A stretch of DNA of 64,000 bases, from positions 785,001 to 849,000 of the forward strand of contig JBBBDQ010000330.1 in the NCBI GenBank assembly GCA_037127315.1, given 5' to 3'. Shown in pieces: positions 11,216 to 21,960 of the stretch. The position numbers were made by a program, and so were the translations under genes. Origin of the DNA: Ascarosepion bandense (lineage: Eukaryota; Mollusca; Cephalopoda; Sepiida; Sepiidae). The notes under the pieces were generated by a model. It worked only from the letters and a program-made list of their open reading frames with translations, did not search any database and was not told the origin of the DNA. Numbering within the stretch: the first letter of the stretch is position 1; each line of letters begins with the position of its first letter.

Positions 11216-12070
11216 TAATAGATTTCTTTCATTTATTTTTATTTTTTATATAGTGTCCATCACTAGTTGAATTTATGAAGATAATTTTTAACTTTTTGTG
11301 ATGAACAAAACTGTGCTAATCTGTTTATACCCAACCATAGCCGCATTTAAAACTATCTCTGATTTTTATAAATTAATGATAACGACTGAGGCCAGTTGTT
11401 TCTTTCAAAATTCAGTTTGGCACTAAGACTAGTCAAGACCTAATCTCAATTTTGTAATAAGGTCCTTTATCATTTTTCTTAGAGCCCGTTAAATCTATTG
11501 GTATTTTGGGATATATCTAAAATGAACAATTTCTGTTTTGACATCCGTATTAATGGCAGGGCTTTCTTTCCTTTCCTTTCCTTTTGCATTTTTATTTTTA
11601 TTTTTAAGAAACGGTTCATCGTGATTTATTGATATTTTTACAAGTATAGCTTTTTACGACACAGAGTCCAATGGCTGAAGTAGCAGAAGCGAGAACTGAG
11701 TAACAAGCGTCTCCTTAAATTTTCTTTACTTTTTCGCAGAATTTTTCGTGAATTGAATAATTTCAACCTTTTCTTGGATTTCCAATTCAGCTAATCTTCT
11801 ATAGTGGCGTGAGACTTCGGAATTAAAATGAAGAGTTGATTTACCCACGCCGAGTCTGGAGTTTTAACGAATTGTCAAGAACAGGAAATGTTCATACAAC
11901 AGTTTAAAATGATACAAAATAATATTAAAAATATTTAAGACAAAGGTTAGAGATTTCGTTGCAGGCCGAAGGGATCGGTATATATGGTTGCATACTTTCA
12001 AAAGGAGACGAAGAGAAAGTTTGAAATACTTAGCTTCCTTGGATTGTTGAGAGAAAATTCTTTGAAGTTC
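10967..12070. other. No gene seen; (TTA)n near 11170-11215
   Basis: A+T-rich. One trinucleotide ATT array. No ORF with recognisable content and no further structure noticed. Confidence 0.6.
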
Positions 12071-12378
12071 TGTCAGTCAGTTAAGTGCCATACGTGATAC
12101 ACGCTTGGGCAATCATGTCTCGAAAGAGACATGACTGACTGGGCAAAGGATTATCCCGCAGTAGGTTGCCATTGCTTTCTGCGGTAGACTGGTTGCCAGC
12201 CAAGTCTATAGAACCCAATCTGTCCTGTTATTTAACCCATAACTGGAAGGAAGAGACGGATTAATACCTTTCACAAGGGTATTTGCGCGTAAGTGAATGC
12301 AATGAATTCAACTGGAATTCGAACTCGGCTCCCTGATTTCTCGTTCCGAGCCGATATCCACTGCACTACAACGCACAT
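12071..12378 (-). mobile_element. SINE-1 (cephalopod-type tRNA-derived SINE), near full length
   Basis: The minus strand starts ATGTGCGTTGTAGTGCAGTG and has a box-B-like GAGTTCGAATTCCAGTTG. The body carries TTATGGGTTAAATAACAGGA, CTACTGCGGGATAATC and TCTTTCGAGACATGA, ending GGCACTTAACTGACTG. One of eight copies in the window. Non-autonomous; transcription would be from the internal polIII promoter. Confidence 0.9.
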
Positions 12379-13819
12379 CTGTATGCTTGATTAAAAGCCG
12401 ATAATATAATTGGCGAATAATTTCACACTGGCAAGAACTTGAACGCTGGTTGCTGATTGCGAAGAACTAAAATAAACACTTTCACATAACTTCAGACACT
12501 TTTCTCTTATTAATTTAATTTTTCTTCGCAGTTTATATGAAAAAGAATTTCGCATATGGTCGCTACTTTCTTTTTTCTTCTCGCCTGAAAACCATACCTC
12601 ACCGGTTGATCCAAGCTTTGAGAGTGAAGCTGGATAGACATAACTGCTCTGAAACAGTGATTGATTGTGCAAGCATGTAACCACAAATCATCGGAGCCGA
12701 GCTTGTGCGTACTGGCCTAATTCAAACTGTTGACAACATCAGGTTATGGGGTCTCTCCAGAAAATGTCACTAAAGCTCGCTCCACGTAGTTGGAGTAGAA
12801 GCCATAGGTCAGTTTTGTGGGCGTTAGAAACAAAAATGTGTCTGAACAGGCGTCTACAACATGGGATAAACTATCCACCATAGCCGATAGGCTTATTCAG
12901 AAACAAGCGTCCAGCCATACATATAATGCAAATGTCGAAGGTATGAACATGCCATTGCAGTGAATATAAATATACGCCCTCGCTCCCATTCGGTGGAACA
13001 CACCCAGGTTGAATGTATAATTACTGTCGACCCGATCTCAAAGCATGTCTGCTCTCCGACAGCTGATCTTTGGCCTATGACATATTATTCTAACTACAGA
13101 CACAAGTTTAGACTTAACCCACCTACAGACGTACACAAAAATGACTTAACATTTTCTGTCTCCCGCATGTGAAGAGAACCACTTATGTCTGCCTCTCAAT
13201 TTCTTTTCTTTTTTAACAATATTTTAGATAAAATCACAGTTCAGAAAGTGGGGGTGAACTATGTACGTGTGGTGGTAGGGAGTGTACACGAGAGTGAGAA
13301 AGGAAGTTAAATTGTCATTGTTTGAGTGCATGATTCAAAATTTTACATAAATTTTACATATGTGTTATAGTAATACTCTGAGAAAGAAAATTTATTGGAA
13401 AGTGTGTACGTGTGGCGGATATCCGTGTATGCATAAACGTTGAAATAGGAGTGTATTGTGGCATAACGGTTAACAGAATAGACCCAGCGAAACGAGTACC
13501 AATTTCGGCTGAGGTTATTTTTGTTCACTTGCACAAAAAGGGGAAAGAATCGACGGACATTGTCTTATCAACATATATCTTTTGAAAAGGACTCATCACT
13601 GTCAAGTAATGAGGATTAAAGAAGAATAGAGCAAAAATTGAGAACTTAAGGAAACCACTCCCCCATAATTATCAAGTAGTCGATAAGATTATCGTCAAGA
13701 ATGTTGTAATAAAGAGAAAAAGGTAAAACATCACTCATTTTTCGAACAAGCAAAGCTTAGAATAAAAAAAGAAAATGACAAAATAATGCATGTACTGTAA
13801 TGTTTTACTGATATCGATG

Positions 13820-13821
<2 letters not shown>
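12379..13821. other. No gene seen
   Basis: Mixed-composition DNA, with 12690-13170 richer in G+C than its surroundings. Open frames of up to 97 codons on either strand show no motif I recognise. Confidence 0.5.
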
Positions 13822-13874
<53 letters not shown>

Positions 13875-14044
13875 GTATCAAAAATACTTTTCCAAACTGT
13901 TATATTTTCCAAACACGGTCTGCACATTTTGGCCGTGTTCAAACTTGATGTTACTGAATGTTGCATTTTTCTTTTATTTTGTATTAACAATGCTTCCATT
14001 ATTTTTCTCATTTTTTACATGTGGTAATGTTTTATTTTCCAAAT

Positions 14045-14096
<52 letters not shown>
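13822..14096. repeat. (TA)n tracts bracketing a 175-bp segment
   Basis: (TA)n at 13822-13871 and 14048-14096. The segment between (13872-14047) reads MRKIMEALLIQNKRK on the minus strand. This resembles the KxxEAxxI tail of Penelope/LINE nucleases, but with low certainty. A diverged relative lies at 14340-14470 (QKRLEIMETLTTEKE). 14100-14571 otherwise has no feature. Confidence 0.5.
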
Positions 14097-14098
<2 letters not shown>

Positions 14099-14571
14099 GT
14101 GTGTGTTTGGGCAACAATCCTTTTATACAAGTTATATTGAAGATGACTGATAAGCTTTTTATTCGATTTTTCTTGCATTCATAAAAATATTTTTTCTGGG
14201 CCTCATTTTTATAAAAAGAAAATCAAATGTTCTATGTGTCCGAGTGTCTTCGAATTTGATCATTATTAAGGATATTTTTTAACTGAATATGTAGGTATTT
14301 ATATATATGTATCTATAGCGATGGACATTTTTTTTATTTAATTTCCGAACTCGCTCAGCCGGTTGTGGCCGTGTTAATAAATGATATTATTGATTGTAGG
14401 TTTCTTTTTCTGTTGTTAATGTTTCCATTATTTCTAAGCGTTTTTGCATGTGGATGAAGCTATTATTGGTTGTATTTTCCACAAGTATGTTGTGGACAGA
14501 GGTTGGTAGGTCTTCGTGTGTGTTTAGATCGATCCTAATGAAATTATCATCTGAGAGATGTAAAGTGAGTC

Positions 14572-14616
14572 TTCTTGATAAGTATTTGAAACGGCCAAAA
14601 CGTCATCGTCAACAAT
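14572..14616 (+). other. Hammerhead-like motif, degenerate
   Basis: CTTGATAAGTATTTGAAACG is followed by GCCAAAACGTCATCG. GAAACG...ACGTC matches a minimal hammerhead stem III with cleavage after GTC. The CTGATGA part is imperfect and stem II is very short. Structure prediction only. Confidence 0.3.
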
Positions 14617-14686
14617 AACAACTTACCCGCAAGATCTAAACTACAGTGGACAAATATTTATTAATTTACATGTCGCTTAAGGAACT

Positions 14687-14895
14687 GTGTTTCCGGTTAA
14701 AGTTTCACTCGGAAAACGCGTAGAATGGTTTCCCGTTGCTCAGATGAACAGGAGAAATAACAGATGGCACTGCGCTGACCACACGGACGAACATACGATG
14801 ATACCCACAAAGATAACGGCGTCTGTAATGGTCCTGGAGATTCTGAGCAACAAGGAGATTGCCACTCTACCTTTTCCATTTTGGCGTCTCCGGTT
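14687..14895 (+). pseudogene. Mariner-family transposase fragment
   Basis: The plus strand encodes QMNRRNNRWHCADHTDE, then TKITASVMVLEILSNKE and IATLPFPF. This corresponds to the segment after the first catalytic Asp in the mariner-type family whose other pieces are at 45.1 and 54.7 kb (NRRNDRW..., FxASVMVxGxxxxxG, VMPPxFF). Only ~70 codons remain. No TIRs found. Confidence 0.6.
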
Positions 14896-14995
14896 TGTAA
14901 TTCGCATATTTGTCTTTTCCTTTTGCTGACCAACCATCCATTCTGCAAGTAACAAGACGATACTGTTAAAACACAAGTGTTGGAGAGAAACAGTC

Positions 14996-14996
<1 letters not shown>

Positions 14997-15060
<64 letters not shown>
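14997..15060. repeat. (TA)n-(TG)n microsatellite
   Basis: TA to about 15020, then TG to 15059. Confidence 0.95.
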
Positions 15061-15062
<2 letters not shown>

Positions 15063-15074
15063 ACTAATAAATAT

Positions 15075-15252
15075 ACAACGGTCTTTATTATAATAGAGAG
15101 GATATATAGTCTTCACTACTCGACGACATTTATTTCAAAAAAATAAAATAAGGCTCTGTTAAAAAGTGAAGACGCGGCAAGTGTTTTCATAACTGGTAGT
15201 AAAGTTTAATAAGTCGTAGTAAAGTGAATGAACTGAGCCGACGCTGGCTTGT

Positions 15253-15315
<63 letters not shown>

Positions 15316-15400
15316 AGCGTTACAGGCGGGAAATATATATATATATATATATACACACACAACGGTCATTATTTTAATGGAGAGGATTATATATACATTG
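15075..15400 (+). repeat. Dispersed repeat holding (TC)n, partly duplicated at its ends
   Basis: ACAACGGTCTTTATTATAAT (15075) recurs as ACAACGGTCATTATTTTAAT (15360), both followed by GGAGAGGAT-like sequence. Inside lie TGAATGAACTGAGCCGACGC, shared with 8155-8225 in inverse orientation, and (TC)n at 15255-15311. (TA)n lies at 15332-15352. Confidence 0.6.
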
Positions 15401-15885
15401 ATACATCCCTATAAATTAAAATACTTCAATACATTCTAATATTATAAACTATATATAGATTGATACATCCTAATATTATAATTATATATACATCGATAGA
15501 CTCTAATATTGTTCGCTATATATTTACTTTGTTATCTCCCGGATGTAGAGGTAGTGTAAGAGATATCTGCGCGAGGTATATTTATACTGTAGACTATTAC
15601 ATTTACTTTCGTATACAAATATTACAATATATTACCTTGGGAAAGGCGTGAATCTGCCTATTCTCTATTCTGCTGTGGGTTAAATACAGGGTAGGATGAG
15701 CTCTCTAGAAATCAGGCTGAGACAGAAGACTGTGAATTCTCAATCGTTGTTAAAGCGACAGAGAAAAAACTGTCTTTCCTATTAATGATTCGCAATTCAC
15801 AAATGATAACGAAAAATCGAGGAGGGTGTATGGCCATAATCATAATCGTCATGAAGGATAACTGTAAAGAAATAACGCTCTTCGC

Positions 15886-15887
<2 letters not shown>
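15401..15887. other. No gene seen
   Basis: Starts with reiterated ATACATCCTAATATTATAA-type phrases (15400-15530), then unique-looking sequence without recognisable coding. Confidence 0.5.

Positions 15888-15950
<63 letters not shown>
15888..15950. repeat. (GT)n microsatellite
   Basis: About 30 GT units. The open frame running through it is an artefact. Confidence 0.95.
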
Positions 15951-16323
15951 TAGATATGTGTTCGCTGTGTATTTGTTTTTCTATGTTTATGCAGTGTTTC
16001 TTTAGTTCTCCAAGAATCTACAACCATCATGTGATGTTATTGACGACAAGAATATCCATGATAACGGTTTTATTTATTTACTTAATGTATCTACTCTTTT
16101 TTTTCGGCAGGGAACATACGATGCCTGAACGAAAGATATGAAGTAGACAGTTCAGGCTAAGAAAGATATTTCACTTTTAATAAATATTACGTCTTCTTGG
16201 ATTCATTTTAAAATTCTTTGGTCTTCTTTGCGTTTTTTGTTTTGTTTCGTTTTTGTTTTTTTGTTCATCTTAATTATTTACTTTTCTACTTTTGAAAGCC
16301 TATGATTTAGAGACAGGTTTTGT

Positions 16324-16326
<3 letters not shown>

Positions 16327-16385
<59 letters not shown>
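16327..16385. repeat. (TC)n-(TA)n microsatellite
   Basis: TC to about 16356, then TA. Flanks 15951-16326 and 16386-16722 hold nothing I recognise. Confidence 0.95.
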
Positions 16386-16387
<2 letters not shown>

Positions 16388-16722
16388 GGGGTGGAGAGAA
16401 ACTTTTCAATCAACGTATAATCAAACCTATGACAAAAGAACATACCGGCTTAGTGTTCTATTTGTATTGCCGCCGAGATCAGTGACTCATTTGCACAAGA
16501 TGGCCTGGAGGAGAAAAAATCACACACCTTTAAAAGTGAAAGAAATGTCTTGCTTCTAGAAATTATTATAGAAGGGGGCGTCTTATATGAACCGCATAAT
16601 AACCTATATTAGATGGATGCAAAAGTTTTCAACGGTTTCTTTTTAACAAGTAGAAACTGAATACACAATAGGGAACTTTTAGCTCCCCACAAAAAAAACT
16701 TTGACTCTTTTACGGTTACTTA

Positions 16723-16723
<1 letters not shown>

Positions 16724-16796
<73 letters not shown>
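16724..16796. repeat. (GT)n microsatellite
   Basis: About 36 GT units. 16797-17029 follows without features, then (TA)n at 17030-17073. Confidence 0.95.
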
Positions 16797-16797
<1 letters not shown>

Positions 16798-17023
16798 ACT
16801 TCAAACGTTACTTTTAGTGGATACTCGTTTTTGTAAAGACGCTCTGTCTTTATTTTGAACAGTATTTATTTCGTCTTCTGGTATGTACACTCGAAAAAAC
16901 TTATTAAAGAAAAGAGGGTATATATTCTTTAATTAGTTGTCGAGTATGCAGGCCTGCAGACGAAGTAAATACCATTTAAAATACTCGGTTTAATCAGTTC
17001 AGCATATCTAAAATATTTGGTGT

Positions 17024-17076
<53 letters not shown>

Positions 17077-17155
17077 TTGTGATGATGCTTAGTTCCAAGA
17101 TTGCTGTTTTTTCGGTGGTTTACTGGTAGAAAAGGCATTTTTGGCAAGCAGTTTT

Positions 17156-17346
17156 TGTCATAAAGTGTTCAATATCAAGATAGGGACAGAGCGTTAATAT
17201 GATTAATGTAGACAAGTTTGTCACCTAACTTTCTTAGGAAGCAAAAGCCGTGAGGAGTGAAGACTTTGCAATTATGCCTACACGAAACTTTAAAGTAGGC
17301 ATAACTCTGCTCAGTTAATTGACAAACTTCTCGTCATTAATCATAT
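17156..17346. repeat. Fold-back element
   Basis: ATATGATTAATGTAGACAAG at the left pairs with CTTCTCGTCATTAATCATAT at the right, with extra pairing around AGACTTTGC...GCATAACTCTGCT. It starts AAAGTGTTCAATATCA, as does the fold-back at 10485. Confidence 0.65.
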
Positions 17347-17351
17347 ATATA

Positions 17352-17353
<2 letters not shown>

Positions 17354-17413
<60 letters not shown>
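17354..17413. repeat. (GT)n microsatellite abutting the Tc1-like element
   Basis: Thirty or so GT units immediately before the left inverted terminal repeat. Confidence 0.95.
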
Positions 17414-17421
<8 letters not shown>

Positions 17422-17650
17422 GTCTGTAGTTATTATGCAAATCCTCAAAACTTCAATAAATCGAATTTGCTGAGAACAATTTTTGTCAAATTTTAAGCGA
17501 TTCATTTCGTCCTCAAAAGAAAGCTTGAATTAAATCTTTATGCAATTTCAACATGTTTTATTAAAGTTATTGGATTTATTATCTGGAAACTGCAGTCGAA
17601 ATTATGCAAATTAAACTACTATTGGTCTCTGAAATCTAATAAAAACTATT
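17414..17650 (+). repeat. Left inverted terminal repeat of the Tc1-like element
   Basis: Aligns with the reverse complement of 20735-20981 over its length, with many substitutions. Best blocks: GTTATTATGCAAATCC, CGAATTTRCT, AAGCTTGARTTAAAT, CTGCAGTCGAAA. Confidence 0.7.
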
Positions 17651-17671
17651 TTTTCATTTTTTCCTTATAAT

Positions 17672-19375
17672 ATATGACGTCCATATTACACCCTCGCTTG
17701 TCTCTAAGATAATCTCAAAACTTGACCCTCACAAAACGAGCGGAGGGGACGGAATCCCAATCATAGTCTTAAAGAAACGTGCTCCCGAACTTTCCTCTGT
17801 ACTTTCTAAGCTCTACAACTTTTGCCTATCTGCTTCCTGCTTTCCTGCCTGTTGGAAATCTTCGTCTGTAGTCCCTATATTTAAAAACATCGGAGAACCC
17901 TCGGACCCCGCAAATTACCGACCTATCAGCCTTCTTCCGATCTTTGGCAAAGTGTTCGAAGCCATTATCAACGCCGAGGTGGTTCGGCATCTCACAGCAC
18001 ACAGGCTCCTCTCGGACAAGCAGTATGGTTTCCGCTTCACCAGGTCTACTGCTGATATGCTAACGACCATCACCGAGTACATATATCAGGCCCTCGACAG
18101 GAATGGTGAAGCCCGAACCGTTGTCTTGGATATCTCTAAAGCGTTCGACAAAGTCTGGCATTCTGGTCTTCTATGCAAACTGTGGAGCTATGGTATAGCT
18201 GGACAATTGTTTGAACTAATCCAGTCATTCCTATCTAACCGCACATTGAAAGTGGTATTAAACGGACATGCCTCCCAGAACTACCATACGAACGCGGATG
18301 TCCCTCAAGGCTCTATCCTAGGTCCTACGCTCTTTCTAATCTACATTAATGATCTCCCTGATACCATAAGATCCCAAGTAGGTATGTACGCCGATGACAC
18401 CACAGTTTATTCTCGCCTCGATCAAAAATCTGGTGTGGGCGGCAAAGCTAACCATTCAGCCTAGCTTGGAAAGAACCTCCAATCCGTAGTGGACTGGGGT
18501 AAGAACTGGCTCGTAAATTTTAATGCTTCTAAAACGAAGCTACTATCAATTAATCATCATAGACAATCGCACCTACCTCCTATTAGCATGGACCAGGCTT
18601 GCCTCCCAGAGAGTAAAACACTACGCCTCCTTGGTCTCACACTTTCAGCGGACCTCAAGTAGAATGACTATATCGAATCCATTGCTAAATCCGCTGCTAT
18701 GAAAGTCGGTTCTCTGTGCAGGGCCCGGAGGTTTTTTCCGTCTGAATCTATCCTGCACATTTATAAATCTACCATCCGCCCGTGCATTGAATACTGTTGC
18801 CATATCTGGTCGGGTGCCCCTGCTATTCTCCTTGGGCTTCTCGACAAGGTACAGCGGAGGGTCTGTTATGTGATCGATACCGACTTAGCAGACCGCCTGC
18901 AGACTCTCTCTCTCTCTCTCACCGGCGCGACGTGGCTTCACTGTGTCTCTTCTATAAATACTTTCACGGCTTCTGCTCCGATGAACTTAGATCACTGGTG
19001 CTCCCTAGGTTCGAATTTGCACGAGATACTAGATTAGCAACTAGATCCCACACTTTTACAGTGAAACCGATAAAATGCAACCACAACTTCTACTCCAACA
19101 GTTTCTTTTCTCGCACTTCCCGACTGTGTAATTCCCTTCCATATGACTGCTTCCCCGACGGCTACAATCTCCAGGAGTTTAAATGTAAGGTCAATAGACA
19201 CCTCCTAACAAACTCTCTTCCATTCTTTCAAACACTCTTCCCACCCACCCAACTATCTATCACCCCGATTCTGACATTTCCTATATCTAACCACTCTTTC
19301 TATTTACCTTCCCCTATGTAGCCCCAAGCGCAATAATGGCGTTGGAATGCCTTGCTTGGAGTGAAATGATTATAT
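17672..19375 (+). pseudogene. LINE family A (jockey/CR1-like) reverse transcriptase, 5'-truncated
   Basis: The longest RT segment in the window. In one frame from 17685: ITPSLVSKIISKLDPHK, SSVVPIFKNIGE, NYRPISLLPIFGKVFEA (RT0-1), QYGFRFTRSTADMLT, LDISKAFDKVWH (first catalytic Asp) and VPQGSILGPTLFLIYINDLP. The catalytic box YADDTTVYS follows at 18387-18413. An in-frame TAG at 18462 and another at 18661 (Trp replaced) interrupt it. EYCCHIWSGAP comes next. A (CT)n expansion at 18903-18920, inside the SLSHRR motif, shifts the frame. The C-terminal block CLFYKYFHGFCSDEL...FSRTSRLCNSLP...YNLQEFKC continues in the new frame to 19205. The 3' tail GCCTTGCTTGGAGTGAAATG ends in (TA)n. No endonuclease domain: 5' truncation inside the RT. 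It lies within a Tc1-like element, so it inserted later. Confidence 0.92.
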
Positions 19376-19387
19376 ATATATATTGAA

Positions 19388-20335
19388 ACATGGCCAATGG
19401 GAAGGATCTAACAAATGCTGAAAAAATAAAAATAAAAATGTTATTGAGTGGAGGAAGGTCGCCATTGAAAATATCAAAGAAACTTCGCAAGGATTATCGA
19501 ATGATAAAGAGGTCTGTTAAAATATAACTAGAAACAAAGGAAAGGGCTTTAAGAACTTGTGTCCGCGAGGGGAACACAAGCTGAAGCTAGTTGTAGTGAA
19601 ACCCTTTTTGACTGGTGTTCAGATTTCGAAAAAGTTGGAATTGAGGGACAAAAGGAGAATACTTCGTCAATTAGGATCTATCAAGAAATCTCCTATGCAA
19701 ACTTTTCTCAGTAAAGCAAATATTTCAAAACGTCAAAACCGGGTCATAAAATATATGAAAATTGGCTTTTTTAAAGTAATTTTCACGGACGAATCACGTG
19801 GGACATTTGAAAGACTTGATGGATGAGCCAAAAAATGGATTTTGTTCGATGAAAATGTACTTCTGCCTAAATAAGACAACAAGGAGGCGGTCATGTCATG
19901 ATATCGACTGGAATTGCCGACCAAACCATTATTGAGCCATTCAAAGTTGATGAAGGATTTAAACTGAGCAGGGATATCTATTGCGATTTCATTCACAAGA
20001 CTTTCTTTGAATGATACAAGTCCCAGCCTCGTAGGTTCAAAGTGAATGTGTATATATCCACGACGAGGTTCCTTCTCATGTATCTAAGGTCACACGTGAT
20101 TTTTTTAGTTTAAAAGAATTACAGGAGAGTAGAAAATAGAATGGTCGCTATTAAGCCTCGATCTGGATCCGTTCAAAAATCTATGGACAGTTGTGAAGAT
20201 GACATTATATGAAAGTGGCAAACAATATCACACGAAAAGAAGCCAAGGAGAAGCAATTAAAACTACCATGTCGGAAATTGAACTTGGTGAAGCAAAAATA
20301 ATTAACAAAATCAATGAAAAATAGATTGCTGGTTG
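19388..20335 (+). pseudogene. Tc1-like transposase, multiply broken
   Basis: An ATG at 19390 opens MANGKDLTNAEKIKIKMLL and GGRSPLKISKKLRK, an N-terminal HTH-like region, ended by a TAA near 19526. The frame from 19557 gives KRRILRQLGSIKKSPMQ and FKVIFTDESRGTFERLDGW, with the first catalytic Asp in TDES, stopping at 19824. Further pieces, GGGHVM, EPFKVDEGFKLSRDIYCDFI, LDLDPFKNLWTVVK (the NPIENLW-like third catalytic region) and SEIELGEAKIINKINEK, lie in shifted frames up to 20325. The FTDESRGTFERLDGW segment is the same type as the 4.7-5.5 kb remnant. Clearly inactive. Confidence 0.82.
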
Positions 20336-20734
20336 TTATTGAGAAGGTTCATTATATTAAGATGCAAATGTTTAAAAGACTCGTTATATGTTTGTTATTT
20401 GTTCTATTATAGGCTGTGACATGTAGACGTTTGGTGATGTTTGGTGATGCTCAGGGTTAAGTACTTGATTGTATGTCCCGAAGACACAAATAGGTAGGAG
20501 TCTATAGGGCCTAATACTGAAAAATGTGAGATAGGGAGACATTTCAAATATGTAAAAACAGATAAAACATGATGTGAACACTTTATTCAAATTAAATATA
20601 AACTAATTTTTTTATTTCACTCTTTGATTGAATGACGTCCCAATACGGATACCCGGGACCGTCACACGCTCTGTCCCACTTCTGCACGCTATTTCGATTT
20701 CATGATCAGAGGCCTTAAACTAATATTAGTTTAA
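20336..20734. other. 3' non-coding part of the Tc1-like element
   Basis: Between the end of the transposase and the right terminal repeat. Open frames here have no recognisable motif. Confidence 0.45.
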
Positions 20735-20978
20735 TCTGCATAACAACTTTCGACTGCAGGTGCTGGTCAGTTTTTGATGATTTTATTACCTTGTTATTAA
20801 AGTAAATGGGATTTTCTGATTTTGCAAAAAAAACTTCCGAGAGCAGTTTTTATAATAAATTCCATAAAAAAATTTAACTCAAGCTTGATTTTCTCTAAAT
20901 AAATTTTTCAAATTTCGTTCAAAGTAAATTCGAGTAATTGAAATTTATTGGATTTGCATAATAACCTCAGAAGGCCTG

Positions 20979-20981
<3 letters not shown>
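20735..20981 (-). repeat. Right inverted terminal repeat of the Tc1-like element
   Basis: See the left repeat. Its outer end (plus sense GGATTTGCATAATAACCTCA) adjoins (TA)n at 20982-21030. Confidence 0.7.

Positions 20982-21030
<49 letters not shown>
20982..21030. repeat. (TA)n microsatellite
   Basis: Uninterrupted TA, located at the junction of the Tc1-like element and the 3' side of the Penelope-like fragment. Confidence 0.95.
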
Positions 21031-21034
<4 letters not shown>

Positions 21035-21099
21035 GTGTATTTTGGCAGCATTTTTCATTAATGCAGGTTTCATTGAATAATATAGACAAGTTGTGTCTA

Positions 21100-21960
21100 T
21101 TAATTTTGTGTAGGATCCGTTCATACCGTCTGATATACTTGATGGTGATGTTGAAAGACAACAAAAAATCACAGTAATTGTTGATTTTTTATCGGGTCTT
21201 TGACCTAAATTTGCTGTAGATGATCCAGCGATTAAAACACTTTATATACATTTTTCGTTTAAGTAAATTACTTTCTCTTTTAATTAGAGTAGCTTTTTTA
21301 AATCAAAACTATAGTCAGACTCTACGGTGAGTAAATAATGTATAGTGTGTTGTTTTTGCGCTCCCTTTTGTGTTCATATAATCTTTTATTCAAATTCCTT
21401 GAGGTTTCTCCTCAGTATTTATTGTGACAAGTATATAGAGCATTTTTGTATTAATTCTTTTATTGTTTTATATGTAGTTGTAATAAATTTTAGTTTAGCT
21501 TAGATAAATCATTTTCAATTCTATTTGTGATAGAGTTGGTGGACAGAACAATATATTTTGATTCGTTGGGTTTATCAAGAAAGTTTGCTTTTTTTATGAA
21601 ATATTTTACAAGACTTTTGTTTCGTGATGAATAGGAAATAATTAGGGTGTTGAAGAAGCTTAAAATTGTTTTAACGTATTTCCCCTTTTCATGTAAATAC
21701 TCATTGCTATTAAACAGAATGCGATAATTATTACGGATTTTATTTTGTTGTCATGGCGAGAATAGAAATTTTGGAGATACTTTTTATTTGTTAATTTACG
21801 ATGGAAACTTAATTTTAGGTTATTGCTACTGCGGTGTAACATGATATCCAGGTAGCTAAAGTATTGAATGTTTCTATTTCATAAGTAAATTCTATCGTAT
21901 GTTCGACGTTGTTAGTTTATCTACATGGTCAGGCAAATTTTGTGGAGATATATTAATACT
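21100..21960 (-). pseudogene. Penelope-like element: RT C-terminus plus GIY-YIG nuclease remnant
   Basis: On the minus strand, in order: NNVEHTIEFTYEIETF (about 21925-21870), YLDIMLHRSSNNLKLSFHRK, KYLQNFYSRHDNKIKSVIII, then after a frameshift NEYLHEKGKYVKTIL, NKSLVKYFIKKANFLDKPNE, KYIVLSTNSITNRIENDLSK. These are the post-catalytic RT and linker of Penelope-like elements. Next come TTYKTIKELIQKCSIYLSQ and GETSRNLNKRLYEHKRE (from 21411 downwards). This is the GxxxRxLxxRLxEHK segment of the GIY-YIG endonuclease, containing its catalytic Arg region. VESDYSFDLKKATLIKRE follows. The RT catalytic domain and N-terminus are missing. Stops and at least four frameshifts show it is dead. Confidence 0.8.

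Larger units (their letters stand above)
17414..20981 (+). mobile_element. Tc1-like DNA transposon split by a LINE
   Basis: The outer ends are inverted copies of each other: GTCTGTAGTTATTATGCAAA at the left, and on the minus strand TTCTGAGGTTATTATGCAAA at the right. Similarity continues for ~230 bp, including a shared CTGCAGTCGAAA near the inner edge. Between them lie a LINE (17672-19375) and a decayed Tc1-like transposase (19388-20335). Removing the LINE leaves an element of about 1.86 kb, a plausible size for a Tc1 element with long inverted repeats. The TA target duplications cannot be read because microsatellites abut both ends. Confidence 0.7.

Noticed and set aside
13410..13510. Additional tRNA-like SINE head (GTGGCATAACGGTTAACAG)
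   Set aside because: Box A-like string only; no convincing box B and no match to the three SINE families.
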